Assembly: GCA_910588875.1 (NCBI GenBank)
Contig: CAJURT010000035.1
Coordinates: 1-37,430 of the forward strand
Origin: an uncultured Lachnospiraceae bacterium
Lineage (GTDB): Bacteria > Bacillota > Clostridia > Lachnospirales > Lachnospiraceae
DNA length: 37,430 bases
Reading direction: 5' to 3'
The notes beneath the pieces were generated by a model. The model did not search any database. It was not told where the DNA came from and saw only the letters and a program-made list of their open reading frames with translations. Made by a program: the position numbers and the translations under genes. Positions 15,423 to 24,756 of this stretch are shown here, one piece after another. Within the stretch, counting starts at the first letter, position 1, and each line of letters opens with the position of its first letter.

Positions 15423-15863
15423 TTAACCGTTGATCTGGATATATCTGGGGGCTTCCTCTACGGCCTTCGGAGTTTCTTTGGGGAACTGAAGTTTTAATAC
15501 CCCGTTCTCGAAGCTGGCCAGGATATCTTCCTGCCTGAGTTGGTCGCCCACATAGAAGCTTCTTCTGCAGGAACCTTTGTAGCGCTCCTGGCGGAGGATC
15601 TTGCCGTTTGCGTCTTTTTCTTCCTTGTTGTCCTCCTGGGAGGCGGCAATGGTCAGGTACCCATTCTTCAACTCGGCCTGGATGTCTTCCTTCTTAAAGC
15701 CGGGAAGTTCGATGTCCAGCAGATAGTTGGTGCCGTCGTCACGGACATCGGTGCGCATCAGCGAGTTGGCGGGCTGGCTGACGGAAGTGGAAAAGAACGG
15801 GTCGTTGAAAAAATCGTCGAATAAATCAAAACCAGAGTGCCTTCTTGCAGGTGTAAATAACAT
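15423..15863 (-). CDS. hsp20: Hsp20 family small heat-shock protein
   Basis: 146 aa, normal length for bacterial Hsp20/IbpA. The alpha-crystallin domain covers about 38-130 (DVRDDGTNYLLDIELPGFKKEDI, then FENGVLKLQFPKE, the GVL edge strand). A short N-terminal arm (FDLFDDFFNDPFF) and the C-terminal IQING tail, an I-x-I-type anchor, help form oligomers that hold unfolded proteins in the cytoplasm. An AGGAGG site lies about 6 nt before ATG. The promoter overlaps a CIRCE element, so HrcA should repress it under normal conditions. No other chaperone gene is adjacent. Confidence 0.96.
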   Translation of the reverse strand: MLFTPARRHSGFDLFDDFFNDPFFSTSVSQPANSLMRTDVRDDGTNYLLDIELPGFKKEDIQAELKNGYLTIAASQEDNKEEKDANGKILRQERYKGSCRRSFYVGDQLRQEDILASFENGVLKLQFPKETPKAVEEAPRYIQING

Positions 15864-15942
15864 AATGATTCCTCCTTTTATTGTGGCAGCCCTTCTGTCT
15901 GGCAGAAGCAGCTGTTTGAAATGTTTTATTTGTTATGGTTGT

Positions 15943-15971
15943 AATATAACATACATTATTAGCACTGTCAA
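15943..15971 (-). promoter_or_regulatory. Promoter of hsp20
   Basis: Minus strand TTGACA (15966-15971), 17-nt spacer, TATATT (15943-15948). The -35 box lies inside the CIRCE element. Confidence 0.87.
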
Positions 15972-15985
15972 GCGGTGAGTGCTAA
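15959..15985 (-). promoter_or_regulatory. CIRCE element (HrcA operator)
   Basis: Half-sites TTAGCACTG (15959-15967) and GAGTGCTAA (15977-15985) are separated by exactly 9 nt. Only one base differs from the consensus half-site TTAGCACTC. It overlaps the hsp20 -35, so bound HrcA would block RNA polymerase. Elsewhere CIRCE usually marks groESL and hrcA-dnaK; control of hsp20 is less common. Confidence 0.93.
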
Positions 15986-16038
15986 TTTATTTGTGAAAAA
16001 ATTGTGAACGTTCTTCAGGTATTGCCTCACGGCAAATA

Positions 16039-16067
16039 TTGAAAATCCTGTTGGTTTTTAGTACAAT
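16039..16067 (+). promoter_or_regulatory. Promoter of sbcDC
   Basis: TTGAAA (16039-16044), 17-nt spacer, TACAAT (16062-16067), 72 nt before the sbcD start. It is divergent from the hsp20 promoter. Confidence 0.72.
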
Positions 16068-16138
16068 GAACCCAGATTCCCGGGGAGGGAAGGGAAAGGC
16101 TTTGGAAAGATATCGAGACAACAGATAAGGAGCGGAAA

Positions 16139-17266
16139 GTGAAATTAATCCATTTATCAGATCTCCACATCGGAAAACGTGTCAATGAATTTTCCATGCT
16201 GGAGGATCAGAGGTACATACTGAAGCAGATTCTGGCAATCACAGAGCAGGAACAGGCAGGGGGAGTGGTGATAGCGGGGGATATCTATGATAAGCCGGTG
16301 CCGCCTGCGGAGGCGGTGCAGGTGTTTGACGGTTTCCTCACCCGCCTGGCAGAACGGGGAGTGCCGGTGTTTGCTGTCAGCGGCAACCATGATTCCCCGG
16401 AGCGGGTGGCCTTCGGGGCGCGGCTGATGAGGGGACAGGGGGTGTATCTGTCTCCGGTGTATGACGGGAATGTGGCGGAGATTTTCTTGGAGGATGAATA
16501 TGGGGAGGTTGTGGTGCATCTTCTGCCCTTTGTGAAGCCGGCGGCAGTGCGCCATATATTTGAGGAGGAAGCAGGCAGCTACCAGGAGGCGGTGGAGATT
16601 GCGGTGGGCCACATTCAGACAGATCCGGATAAGCGGAATGTGCTGGTGGCACATCAGTTTGTGACAGGGGCATCCCGGTGCGGGTCGGAGGAGATCCTGG
16701 TAGGGGGGCTGGACAATGTGGACGTGTCGGTGTTTCGCAGGTTTGATTATGTGGCCCTGGGGCATATCCATAGCCCCCAGCATGTGGGCCGGGAGACGGT
16801 CCGCTATTGCGGCACCCCCCTGAAATATTCCTTTTCAGAAATTGGACAGGAAAAAAGCGTGACCGTGGTGGAACTGGGGGAAAAGGGGCAGGTGGAGATC
16901 CGGACAGTGCCCCTTCGTCCTCTGCGGGATATGCGGCGGATCCGGGGCACGTATCTGGAACTTACAGCCTTGCCTTTTTATGAGGGAACGAATACGGAAG
17001 ATTATATCCAGGCAGTTCTGACCGATGAGGAGGATGTGCCGGACGGGCTGCAGAAGCTGCGGGTGATCTATCCGAACCTGATGAGGCTGGAGTATGATAA
17101 CCAAAGAACCAGGGAGAGCCAGGAGATATCCGGAGCCGGCAAAGTGGAGCAAAAATCGGAACTGGAACTGTTTGAGGAGTTCTATGAACTGCAGAACAAT
17201 CAGCCCTTTAGTGAGAAGCAGAAGGATTTTGTGGAACAGCTGATTCAGAAGATTCAGGAGCGGTGA
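16139..17266 (+). CDS. sbcD: Exonuclease subunit SbcD
   Basis: 375 aa Mre11-type nuclease. Metal-binding motifs of the calcineurin-like phosphoesterase fold are all present: D8/H10 in HLSDLHIGK, D48 in GDIYDKP, N83-H84-D85 in SGNHDSPE, then AHQFVTG and ALGHIHSPQ. With SbcC it forms the complex that opens DNA hairpins and trims protein-blocked or broken ends. The start is GTG, supported by AAGGAG 6 nt before it. sbcC begins 4 nt after the stop, so they are one operon. Confidence 0.95.
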   Translation: MKLIHLSDLHIGKRVNEFSMLEDQRYILKQILAITEQEQAGGVVIAGDIYDKPVPPAEAVQVFDGFLTRLAERGVPVFAVSGNHDSPERVAFGARLMRGQGVYLSPVYDGNVAEIFLEDEYGEVVVHLLPFVKPAAVRHIFEEEAGSYQEAVEIAVGHIQTDPDKRNVLVAHQFVTGASRCGSEEILVGGLDNVDVSVFRRFDYVALGHIHSPQHVGRETVRYCGTPLKYSFSEIGQEKSVTVVELGEKGQVEIRTVPLRPLRDMRRIRGTYLELTALPFYEGTNTEDYIQAVLTDEEDVPDGLQKLRVIYPNLMRLEYDNQRTRESQEISGAGKVEQKSELELFEEFYELQNNQPFSEKQKDFVEQLIQKIQER

Positions 17267-17270
17267 GAGG

Positions 17271-20200
17271 ATGAAAATAAAAAAACTTACCATCAGCGCC
17301 TTCGGGCCTTATGCAGAGGAAACGGTGATTGATTTTACCCGGCTGGGGGACAGGGGGCTTTTTTTGATTACAGGGGATACCGGGGCAGGAAAGACCACGA
17401 TCTTTGATGCCATTACCTTTGCCCTCTATGGGGAAGCCAGCGGGGAAGTGCGGGAGGCCTGGATGTTCCGCAGCAAATATGCCAGGGACCAGGTGCCCAC
17501 TTTTGTGAAGCTGGAGTTCGGATATCAGGGGAAGGATTATTGTGTTGCCAGGAATCCGGAGTATATGCGCCCCAAGGGCAGGGGAAAGGGGTATACTCTT
17601 CAGAAGGCGGATGCTGTTCTGGAATTCGGGGACGGAAGGCCTCCGGTGACAAAACTGCGGGAGGTAACCCGGGCAGTGGAGGAGGTGACCGGGCTAAGCT
17701 ACCGGCAGTTCACCCAGATTGCCATGATTGCCCAGGGGGATTTCCAGAAGCTTTTGCTGGCAGGGACCCAGGAGCGCAGCCAGGTTTTCCGGCAGATTTT
17801 CCATACGGGTTTGTATCAGGAACTGGAGGCCCGGCTCAGGGATGCCACGAAGGAGCAGTGGAAAACCTATGATGAGATGCGCAGGAGCATCATCCAGCAT
17901 CTGAGGGGCGTGGTCTGCACAGAGGATGCCCAAATGGCAGGCCCCGACAGGGATGCCGGGGGAGAAACGGATGCACACAGGCAGGGAGATGTCCGGGAGG
18001 CGGAAAAGGAAGAGGAATGCCGGGGGATATGGGAGGATGAGATCCCGGCCAGGATTTCCCGGATCCGTGCTGAGTGGGAGTTGCTGGAAAGGAACCATTT
18101 TGAGGGAAAGGCAGAGCATGGCCTGGAACTTTTGCAGGAACTTTTGCAGTGCGACGAATCCGTTTTATCACAGATGGACCGGGCCATGGCCCTTTGGGAA
18201 GAAAGGATCCAGCAGGAGGACCGGCTGCTGGGCAAGGCGGAGCAGGGAAGGAAGCTAAAGGAGGAACTGGAACGGACCAGGGAACTGCTGGCAGAGAAGC
18301 AGCCCCTGTTGGAAGAGGCAGATAAGGCCAGGGAAGCCGCCAGGCAGCAGGCCGGGGAGGAGGAGCGCCTGGCACAAGAGATCCGGAGCGGCCGGGAACA
18401 TGCGGAGAAATTCCGGCAGCTGCAGCAGCTGGACCGCCGGATAGAAGAGAAAACCCAGGAGGCCGCCCGGCAGAGGGAGCAGAGCCGCCAGGCGTTTGCC
18501 GCAGCCGAAGGCCTGAGACAGGAGGCCAGGGTAAAGGGCGAGGAACTGGAGGGATTAAAGTATGCTGGTGAGGAGCGGGAAAGGCTTGTGAACCAGCGGG
18601 AAGGACTGGAAGGGAAAAAGCAGGAACTGGCCCGCCTTTTAGAGGGAAGGAAGTCCTATCTTTTGGAGAAGGAGAAGGCCTTGGAGGCGGTGCGTGAAAA
18701 CCAGGATCTGGCGGAGGCCCTGAAAAAGGAGGCTGCATTGCTGCAGGGGAAGGCAGAAGCCCTGGCAGGCCGGGAGGTGCTCCTGGAAGGGATTTCCGGG
18801 AAGAAGAAGGAGATCAAAGGGCAAATAGAACGGATGAGCCAGGGCCTGGAGGAGAGAGCCAGGATCCAGGAGTCCCTAGAGCAGGAAAGGAAGGAGGCAG
18901 ACCGGCTTGCCGCCCAGGACCAAAACCTGAGGGAAGAACTGGCATCCCTCGGCCGGGAACTGGCCGGGCTTGAAGACGCTGACCGGGAAGAAGCCGAATG
19001 CCGCCACCAGGTATCAGAGAGGCGGCGGGTATATGAAGAATTTCAAAAGAGGGAAAAGCGGCTGTGCGGATATGAAAAGAACCACAGGAAAAGCCAGGAG
19101 GCCTACCAGGAGGCAACCCTTAAGTGGGAGCAGCTGAGGGAGGACTGCCACAGCCAGGAAAAGAGGTTTTTAGATGCCCAGGCCGGGCTGCTGGCAAGAA
19201 GCTTAGATGAGGGTAAGCCATGCCCGGTCTGCGGTTCCCTCCATCATCCGATGCCTGCGGCGTTGCCGGAAGAGGTTCCCCAAAAAGCAGAACTGGAGGA
19301 GAAAAAACAGGCCTTATCCCAGGAAGAAGGAAGGGTGCAGCAGCTTAGCGCAGATATCCGGCATTTGCGGGAACAGATGGAACAGGAGTGGTCAGAACTT
19401 CTAAGCGGAATGCCGGGGGCTTTGGGGGAATGGAAAGAGACGGATGCGGCGCCAAAGGAGGGGCTTTTGGGATGCCTGGACAGGTTAGGCAGACGCCTGG
19501 GAGAATACCTGAAAGAGGCAGAGGCAGTGTTAAAACAGGCAGAAAAGAGGAAGCAGAAACGCCAGGCCGGGGCAGCCAGGAAAAAGGAACTGGAACCATT
19601 GTTGGAAGGGCTGGAGGAAAATCTCCGAAAGTGCAGATCCCGCCTGGATGCCTTGCGGGGCAGCTATGAGGCTTTGTGCCAGCAGCTTGATGGGGAAGCT
19701 GCTGCTGGAGAAAAACTGCTTAAGGGCGGCATGGCAGCCATGGCGGAAGGGGAGATGGGGGAAACAACGGAAGGGACGGCCGCAGAAACAGTCCTTAGCC
19801 GGCTGGCAGAAGCCATGAAAATCATCTCCTGCCAGGAGGAAAAGATCCGCCAGGAACTTGATACGAGGCTCCAGTACCAGGAGGAGGAAAAAGAGAAGCT
19901 TACCCGGTTAGAAGGCTGCCAAAATAAGATACAGGAGAAGAAAAACCGCCTGGAGATCCTGGAAAGCAAGAATTCGGAAGACAAAAAAAGACTGCTGAAA
20001 TGTTTAAATCCCAAAGAGCCCTGGGGACGGCCTTACGGGGAACGGACACAGCTGACAGAGGAGGAATTATATGGGAATGGGGCCCAGGCAGCAGAGATTT
20101 TGGGGAAGCTGCTTGAGGAGACAGACAGGAAAATAGGGCAAAACCAGCAGCAGCTGGCCAGAAAGGATGTGCTGGAGCAGGAACTCCCCGGGATCCAAAG

Positions 20201-21212
20201 ACAGGCTGAGATCCAGGAAAGGATCATTTCCGAGGCAGGGCTTGCCCTGGCAAGGCTGGAGGCAGAGCAAAAACATCTGACGGAGCAGAGGGGGGAATTG
20301 GCGGCCCTGTTGGGAGGCCGGACAGAAGAGGAACTGGCTCTGGAGGTCACAGAAAAAGAACAACGGCTTGGCCGGCTTAAGCAGGAACGGCGACAGGCGG
20401 AGGAAGCTTTTTTGGAGTGCCGGAGGCAGACAGACGAATTGCAGGCCAAAATCCAGGCGCTTGCAGGCCAGGAAGAGGGCGCCTTGCTGCCCCCGGAGGA
20501 GGAGATCCTCTCCAGGAAGCAAAGGTGGCTGGCCAGAAAGGCAGAACTTTCCCAAAAAAGGGCGGAGCGCTACGCTTCCTATAAAAAAAATCAGGGCATC
20601 TACCGCTCCGTGGAAGGCAGCTGGAAGGATCTGGCAATGGCGGAACAGGAATACATGTGGGTAAAAGCCCTCTCCGACACGGCGAACGGTACCCTGCCGG
20701 GCAAACGCAAGATGGAACTTGAGACCTATATCCAGACCGCATATTTTGACCGGATCCTGCGGAGGGCAAATCTGCGCTTTCTGACCATGAGCAGCGGGCA
20801 GTATGAGTTAAAACGCCAGGAAAACGGGGATAATAAAAAAGAAAAGGCCGGGCTGGAACTGAATGTGGTAGACCATTACAACGGCACGGAGCGGAGTGTC
20901 CGCACCTTGTCCGGAGGGGAGTCCTTCCAGGCATCCCTTTCCCTGGCCCTGGGGCTGTCAGATGAGATCCAGTCCTATGCAGGAGGGATCCGCCTGGACA
21001 CCATGTTTGTGGATGAGGGATTTGGTTCCCTGGACGAGGAGGCATTGGAACAGGCCATGCGGGCACTGTCCGGGCTGGCAGAGGGGGACCGCCTGGTGGG
21101 GATTATTTCCCATGTGGCGGAGTTAAAGGAGCGGATTGAGAAGAAGATCCTGGTGGCCAAGCATAGGGGCCGGGAAGGGATCGGGAGCCATGCGGAGGTG
21201 GCAGGAGGTTAG
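17271..21212 (+). CDS. sbcC: Exonuclease subunit SbcC (long form)
   Basis: 1313 aa Rad50/SMC-type ATPase. Walker A GDTGAGKT is at 35-42. The zinc hook is CPVC at C651-C654. The ABC signature LSGGESFQ starts at 1213 and Walker B LDTMFVDEG at 1242. Between them are two long coiled coils rich in E, K, Q and R. The ATPase head works with SbcD, and the hook joins two arms to tether DNA. The length is well above the roughly 1050 aa of E. coli SbcC. Extra material includes a charged low-complexity stretch at about 205-250 and a Gly/Ala/Met-rich segment near 820-840 in the second coil. It may run in one operon with the following helicase, 29 nt downstream. Confidence 0.93.
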   Translation: MKIKKLTISAFGPYAEETVIDFTRLGDRGLFLITGDTGAGKTTIFDAITFALYGEASGEVREAWMFRSKYARDQVPTFVKLEFGYQGKDYCVARNPEYMRPKGRGKGYTLQKADAVLEFGDGRPPVTKLREVTRAVEEVTGLSYRQFTQIAMIAQGDFQKLLLAGTQERSQVFRQIFHTGLYQELEARLRDATKEQWKTYDEMRRSIIQHLRGVVCTEDAQMAGPDRDAGGETDAHRQGDVREAEKEEECRGIWEDEIPARISRIRAEWELLERNHFEGKAEHGLELLQELLQCDESVLSQMDRAMALWEERIQQEDRLLGKAEQGRKLKEELERTRELLAEKQPLLEEADKAREAARQQAGEEERLAQEIRSGREHAEKFRQLQQLDRRIEEKTQEAARQREQSRQAFAAAEGLRQEARVKGEELEGLKYAGEERERLVNQREGLEGKKQELARLLEGRKSYLLEKEKALEAVRENQDLAEALKKEAALLQGKAEALAGREVLLEGISGKKKEIKGQIERMSQGLEERARIQESLEQERKEADRLAAQDQNLREELASLGRELAGLEDADREEAECRHQVSERRRVYEEFQKREKRLCGYEKNHRKSQEAYQEATLKWEQLREDCHSQEKRFLDAQAGLLARSLDEGKPCPVCGSLHHPMPAALPEEVPQKAELEEKKQALSQEEGRVQQLSADIRHLREQMEQEWSELLSGMPGALGEWKETDAAPKEGLLGCLDRLGRRLGEYLKEAEAVLKQAEKRKQKRQAGAARKKELEPLLEGLEENLRKCRSRLDALRGSYEALCQQLDGEAAAGEKLLKGGMAAMAEGEMGETTEGTAAETVLSRLAEAMKIISCQEEKIRQELDTRLQYQEEEKEKLTRLEGCQNKIQEKKNRLEILESKNSEDKKRLLKCLNPKEPWGRPYGERTQLTEEELYGNGAQAAEILGKLLEETDRKIGQNQQQLARKDVLEQELPGIQRQAEIQERIISEAGLALARLEAEQKHLTEQRGELAALLGGRTEEELALEVTEKEQRLGRLKQERRQAEEAFLECRRQTDELQAKIQALAGQEEGALLPPEEEILSRKQRWLARKAELSQKRAERYASYKKNQGIYRSVEGSWKDLAMAEQEYMWVKALSDTANGTLPGKRKMELETYIQTAYFDRILRRANLRFLTMSSGQYELKRQENGDNKKEKAGLELNVVDHYNGTERSVRTLSGGESFQASLSLALGLSDEIQSYAGGIRLDTMFVDEGFGSLDEEALEQAMRALSGLAEGDRLVGIISHVAELKERIEKKILVAKHRGREGIGSHAEVAGG

Positions 21213-21241
21213 CTGCCCCATGGAGCGGAGGATATATCGGA

Positions 21242-24200
21242 ATGATGAACACCATCCACAGGGACATATTTAAGGCAATCCATGAAGGAAAATGGATGAC
21301 AATCGAATACCGCAACCGGCAGGGGCAGGTGACACGGTACTGGATCGGCATCCGTGACCTTAATATTGCCAAAAGGACGATGGCAGTGGAGGGGCTCCAC
21401 CTGGGGAAATACTCCTTGGAGGAGTATGAACGGATCTACATCGACTCAATTTTGTCCTCCCAGGTGCTGGACGGTTCCTACTGTGAGGTCAACCGGCAGC
21501 TGGTGAGGGATATCCATGAGAATCCCGGGAAGTACAAATCCTTGTTTGGCCATGTGGCGAATCTGAAGGTGCTGGATTATCTGGAGGACTGCAGCCGAAT
21601 GGACACCACCGTGTACCGGAAGGACTTTTCCCTGGTGCGCTATCTGGACAGGGAGAGCCTGAAGGGGGAGGTATATCCCCTCAGCGATGAACAGTTCCGG
21701 CATATTGTGCAGGAGTTCCAGTTCAGGGCGGAGAAGAAACAGGAAATGGCTGCCCGTCAGGAAGGAAAACCTCCGGGCATCCAGCGTCTGGCAATGAATG
21801 TCATGAGCATCCACACCCCCAGGGGGCTATATGTGCTGGCTTACCGGCGGCTGGATTTGGATGTGGGGCGGCGCTGCCTCCGGCCGGATAAGGATATCAC
21901 CATCTGCACAGAATTCACGGTTGCCGGGGTGAAGGAGAGCATCCGCAGGTATCTGGATGCGGAGGACTATGAACTTTTACAGGACTTTGAGGCCAACCAG
22001 GAAAAGATCAAGGATGCGGTTACCCGCTACCATTGCCGGATCCAGGGGGTTGATGACATGCCTTATGTGATTGGCCTGGGGATGGATCCGGTGGTGGATC
22101 TCCACCGGGAGTATAATGCGGTTCTGGAAATGTACCAGAAAGAAGAGGTTCCGGTGCCGATCCGTGCATTTTTCGGGGATTTGCTGGACCGTCCCCGCAG
22201 CCGGCGCATGGTTCCCATCACTCCCCTTGACCGCCGGATTAACCTGGACCAGCTTCTGGCAATCAACCATGCCATGAAATATCCGGTGGCCTATGTACAG
22301 GGGCCGCCGGGAACAGGGAAAACCAATACCATTATCAACACGATCATTACTGCGTTTTTTAATGAAAAGACGCTGCTCTTTGTGGCATATAACAACCATC
22401 CCATTGACGGGGTGGTGGACAAGCTGGGCCATATTTCCTATCAGGGCCGCCGGATTCCCTTTCCGGTGGCGCGGCTGGGGAACGGGGAAAAGGTGCGGGA
22501 GACGCTGGCAGCCCTGGCGGAGTTATATGGACAGGTTCATCAGATTCCGGTTTATGAACGTACCTTGGACCGCAACCGGGACAGCCAGGCAGTGCAGATG
22601 CGGCAATTGTCAGAACTTCTGCGCCGATATGAGGATGTGCTGGAGTTAAAGGAACGCCGGGAGACGATTGAGCAGTTGCTGGAATATAGCCGTGGCCGCA
22701 GCCGCTCCATGCAGATGCTGCCTTTCGAGGCAGATCTGGGCGGGCGGCAGCTTCCGCAGCTGAGCCGCCAGATGGAACGCCTGGGAGAGATCAGGGACCA
22801 GGATGCCCTGTCCCTTTTGACCGAGGATGTGGAGGAACTGAAAAAGTTTCTCTATTATGCCTCGGTGAAGTGTATCCGCCGGCTGGATGAGCCAGGCAGC
22901 AGGCGGCTGAGGGAGATCCTGCTGACTGAGGACGAGGACCAGAGGCTGGAGGCCTTCCATGAATATCTGAGGGACGGGGAAGGGATGAAACGTTTTCTCC
23001 GGGTATTTCCGGTGGTGGCCACCACCTGCATTTCCGCCCACCGGCTGGGGAACCCGGAGGCATATTTTGATATGACGGTAATGGATGAGGCCAGCCAGTG
23101 CAACACCGCAGTAGGGCTGATACCGGTGCTTCGGGGGAAAAACCTGATGCTGGTGGGGGATCCCCAGCAGCTGAACCCGGTGATTCTGCTTGATGAGATG
23201 ACGAACCAGCGGCTCAGGAAGAAATACGGGGTTTCGGAGGAATATGACTACCGCAAAAATTCCCTGTACAAAAGCTTCCTGGCCTGTGATTCGGTCAGCG
23301 ACGAGGTACTGCTGCGCTACCATTACCGCTGCAACCGAAAGATCATCAGCTTTAACAACCAAAAATATTATAATTCCCAGCTTCTGATCCGCACGGAGAG
23401 CAGCCATCCCCAGCCGTTGGTCTATATCAACGTGGAGGACGGCATGACCAGCCGCCATAACGTGGCGCCGGCTGAGGTGGAGGAGATCCTGCGCTATGCC
23501 ATGGAAAATAAGGACAAATCCATCGGGGTGATCACACCTTTTGTGAACCAGAAAAATGCCATTGAGGAGGAACTGAAAAAAAGAGGGCTGGGCCATGTGG
23601 CCTGCGGGACGGTGCATGCCTTTCAGGGGGATGAAAAGGATGTGGTGCTTTTTTCCACGGCGATTACCGACGATACCTACACGAAAACTTATGACTGGCT
23701 GAAGAATAATAAAGAACTGATTAATGTGGCCACCTCCCGTGCCCGGGAGCAGCTGATTGTGCTGGCCAATGGCCGCAACCTGGAACGTTTGCACCAGCAG
23801 TCGGCAGAGGATGACCTCTATGATCTGGTTTGCTATGTCCGCTCGAAGGGGACATCAAAGATTGCAGCCCGGGAGACGGACTCACGGGCCCTGGGGATCA
23901 AGCCTTTTTCCGCTGCCACGGAGGAGGTGTTTTTACAGACCCTCAACCATGCGCTGGAAAATATCTGGCTGTCACAGAACCGGTTTTTTGTGGGGAAGGA
24001 GGTGGCGGTGCCGGAGGTGTTTGAGGGGGATAAAAGCTACGGGGATCTTTTTTATTCCGGCAAGTTTGACTTTGTGGTGTATGAACAAAACAAGGAACAA
24101 AGACGTCCGGTGCTGGCGATTGAACTGGATGGCAAGGAGCATCTGGAGGAGGATGCAGTGGCGGTAAAAGATAAGAAAAAACGGGAGATCTGCCAGGCGC

Positions 24201-24295
24201 ACCAGGTGGAACTGATCCGGGTGGAGAACAGCTATGCCAGGAGGTATCAGCATATTAAGGGGGTGCTGGAGGCATATTTTAAGGTACGCCGGTGA
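21242..24295 (+). CDS. SF1 helicase with WYL-like N-terminus and nuclease-like C-terminus
   Basis: 1017 aa. Residues 8-75 resemble a WYL domain (AIHEGKWMTIEYRN, TRYWIGIRDLN, MAVEGLHLGKYS), a ligand- or nucleic-acid-sensing module. Superfamily 1 (Upf1/DNA2-like) motifs follow: Walker A GPPGTGKT at 354-361, DEASQCN at 615-621, GDPQQLNPV, then HAFQGDEKDVVLFSTAI and ATSRAREQLIV. The C-terminal 110 residues (VLAIELDGKEH from 957, then CQAHQVELIRVEN) fit a DUF2726-like PD-(D/E)xK or very-short-patch-repair-like nuclease fold. It probably unwinds and cuts DNA. Its place 29 nt after sbcDC suggests a repair or defence role. A GGAGG site lies some 10 nt before ATG ATG at 21242. Domain calls other than the helicase are by eye. 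Confidence 0.8.
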   Translation: MMNTIHRDIFKAIHEGKWMTIEYRNRQGQVTRYWIGIRDLNIAKRTMAVEGLHLGKYSLEEYERIYIDSILSSQVLDGSYCEVNRQLVRDIHENPGKYKSLFGHVANLKVLDYLEDCSRMDTTVYRKDFSLVRYLDRESLKGEVYPLSDEQFRHIVQEFQFRAEKKQEMAARQEGKPPGIQRLAMNVMSIHTPRGLYVLAYRRLDLDVGRRCLRPDKDITICTEFTVAGVKESIRRYLDAEDYELLQDFEANQEKIKDAVTRYHCRIQGVDDMPYVIGLGMDPVVDLHREYNAVLEMYQKEEVPVPIRAFFGDLLDRPRSRRMVPITPLDRRINLDQLLAINHAMKYPVAYVQGPPGTGKTNTIINTIITAFFNEKTLLFVAYNNHPIDGVVDKLGHISYQGRRIPFPVARLGNGEKVRETLAALAELYGQVHQIPVYERTLDRNRDSQAVQMRQLSELLRRYEDVLELKERRETIEQLLEYSRGRSRSMQMLPFEADLGGRQLPQLSRQMERLGEIRDQDALSLLTEDVEELKKFLYYASVKCIRRLDEPGSRRLREILLTEDEDQRLEAFHEYLRDGEGMKRFLRVFPVVATTCISAHRLGNPEAYFDMTVMDEASQCNTAVGLIPVLRGKNLMLVGDPQQLNPVILLDEMTNQRLRKKYGVSEEYDYRKNSLYKSFLACDSVSDEVLLRYHYRCNRKIISFNNQKYYNSQLLIRTESSHPQPLVYINVEDGMTSRHNVAPAEVEEILRYAMENKDKSIGVITPFVNQKNAIEEELKKRGLGHVACGTVHAFQGDEKDVVLFSTAITDDTYTKTYDWLKNNKELINVATSRAREQLIVLANGRNLERLHQQSAEDDLYDLVCYVRSKGTSKIAARETDSRALGIKPFSAATEEVFLQTLNHALENIWLSQNRFFVGKEVAVPEVFEGDKSYGDLFYSGKFDFVVYEQNKEQRRPVLAIELDGKEHLEEDAVAVKDKKKREICQAHQVELIRVENSYARRYQHIKGVLEAYFKVRR

Positions 24296-24400
24296 GAGAA
24301 AAGGGGGATCTCTATTTTATGGGTAGACATTTGGACGAAATCTGGGTAAAATGGCATCAGGATGGATAATTGATAAACAGATGCGGACGGGGGGCAGAGG

Positions 24401-24712
24401 ATGATTGATTTACATGGCCAGATTTCCCTTGCTTTTTTGAAGAAAAGCCGTTTTACCGGCAGCTATAAAGGGATGCGCTATCTTTTGCAGAAGCAGGAGC
24501 GGGAGGCAGGGGCGCCTGAGGGGGAAGCCTCTGGGGAAAAGGAGGCGGCAGGGACAAAGACCATGCTGGAGGCAGTGGTCTGGCCGGAGCCCTTTCATTA
24601 CGAGGCGACGGAGGCAGAGAAGAAGCACGGGAAGGATTTTCCTTTTTGCGAGGAAGGGCTCTGGGAGGCGGTAGGATGGCTGAACAGGGAGTTTGAGGCA
24701 GGACATTTTTAA
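24401..24712 (+). CDS. Small hypothetical protein
   Basis: 103 aa, soluble, no signal peptide. It begins MIDLHGQISLAFLKKSRFTGSYKGMRYLLQ-type sequence, has a charged Ala/Glu-rich middle and ends in WEAVGWLNREFE. The family is not recognised. Purine-rich GGGG and AGAGG words precede ATG 24401. It lies 105 nt after the helicase and 44 nt before the EFR1-type gene. The reading frame shows normal codon use for the region, and no overlapping frame looks better. Confidence 0.6.
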   Translation: MIDLHGQISLAFLKKSRFTGSYKGMRYLLQKQEREAGAPEGEASGEKEAAGTKTMLEAVVWPEPFHYEATEAEKKHGKDFPFCEEGLWEAVGWLNREFEAGHF

Positions 24713-24756
24713 GGTATGTCGGAAAATACGGATTGACAGTTCAGGAGGGTGAAGGG

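Noticed and set aside
17413..21160. Many long minus-strand frames opposite sbcC
   Set aside because: Pro/Ser/Leu-rich antisense of a GC-rich coiled-coil gene, no start signals, and sbcC is continuous on the plus strand.
24296..24330. Small hairpin after the helicase gene as a terminator
   Set aside because: Only 4-5 pairs and a poor T-run; too weak to support.
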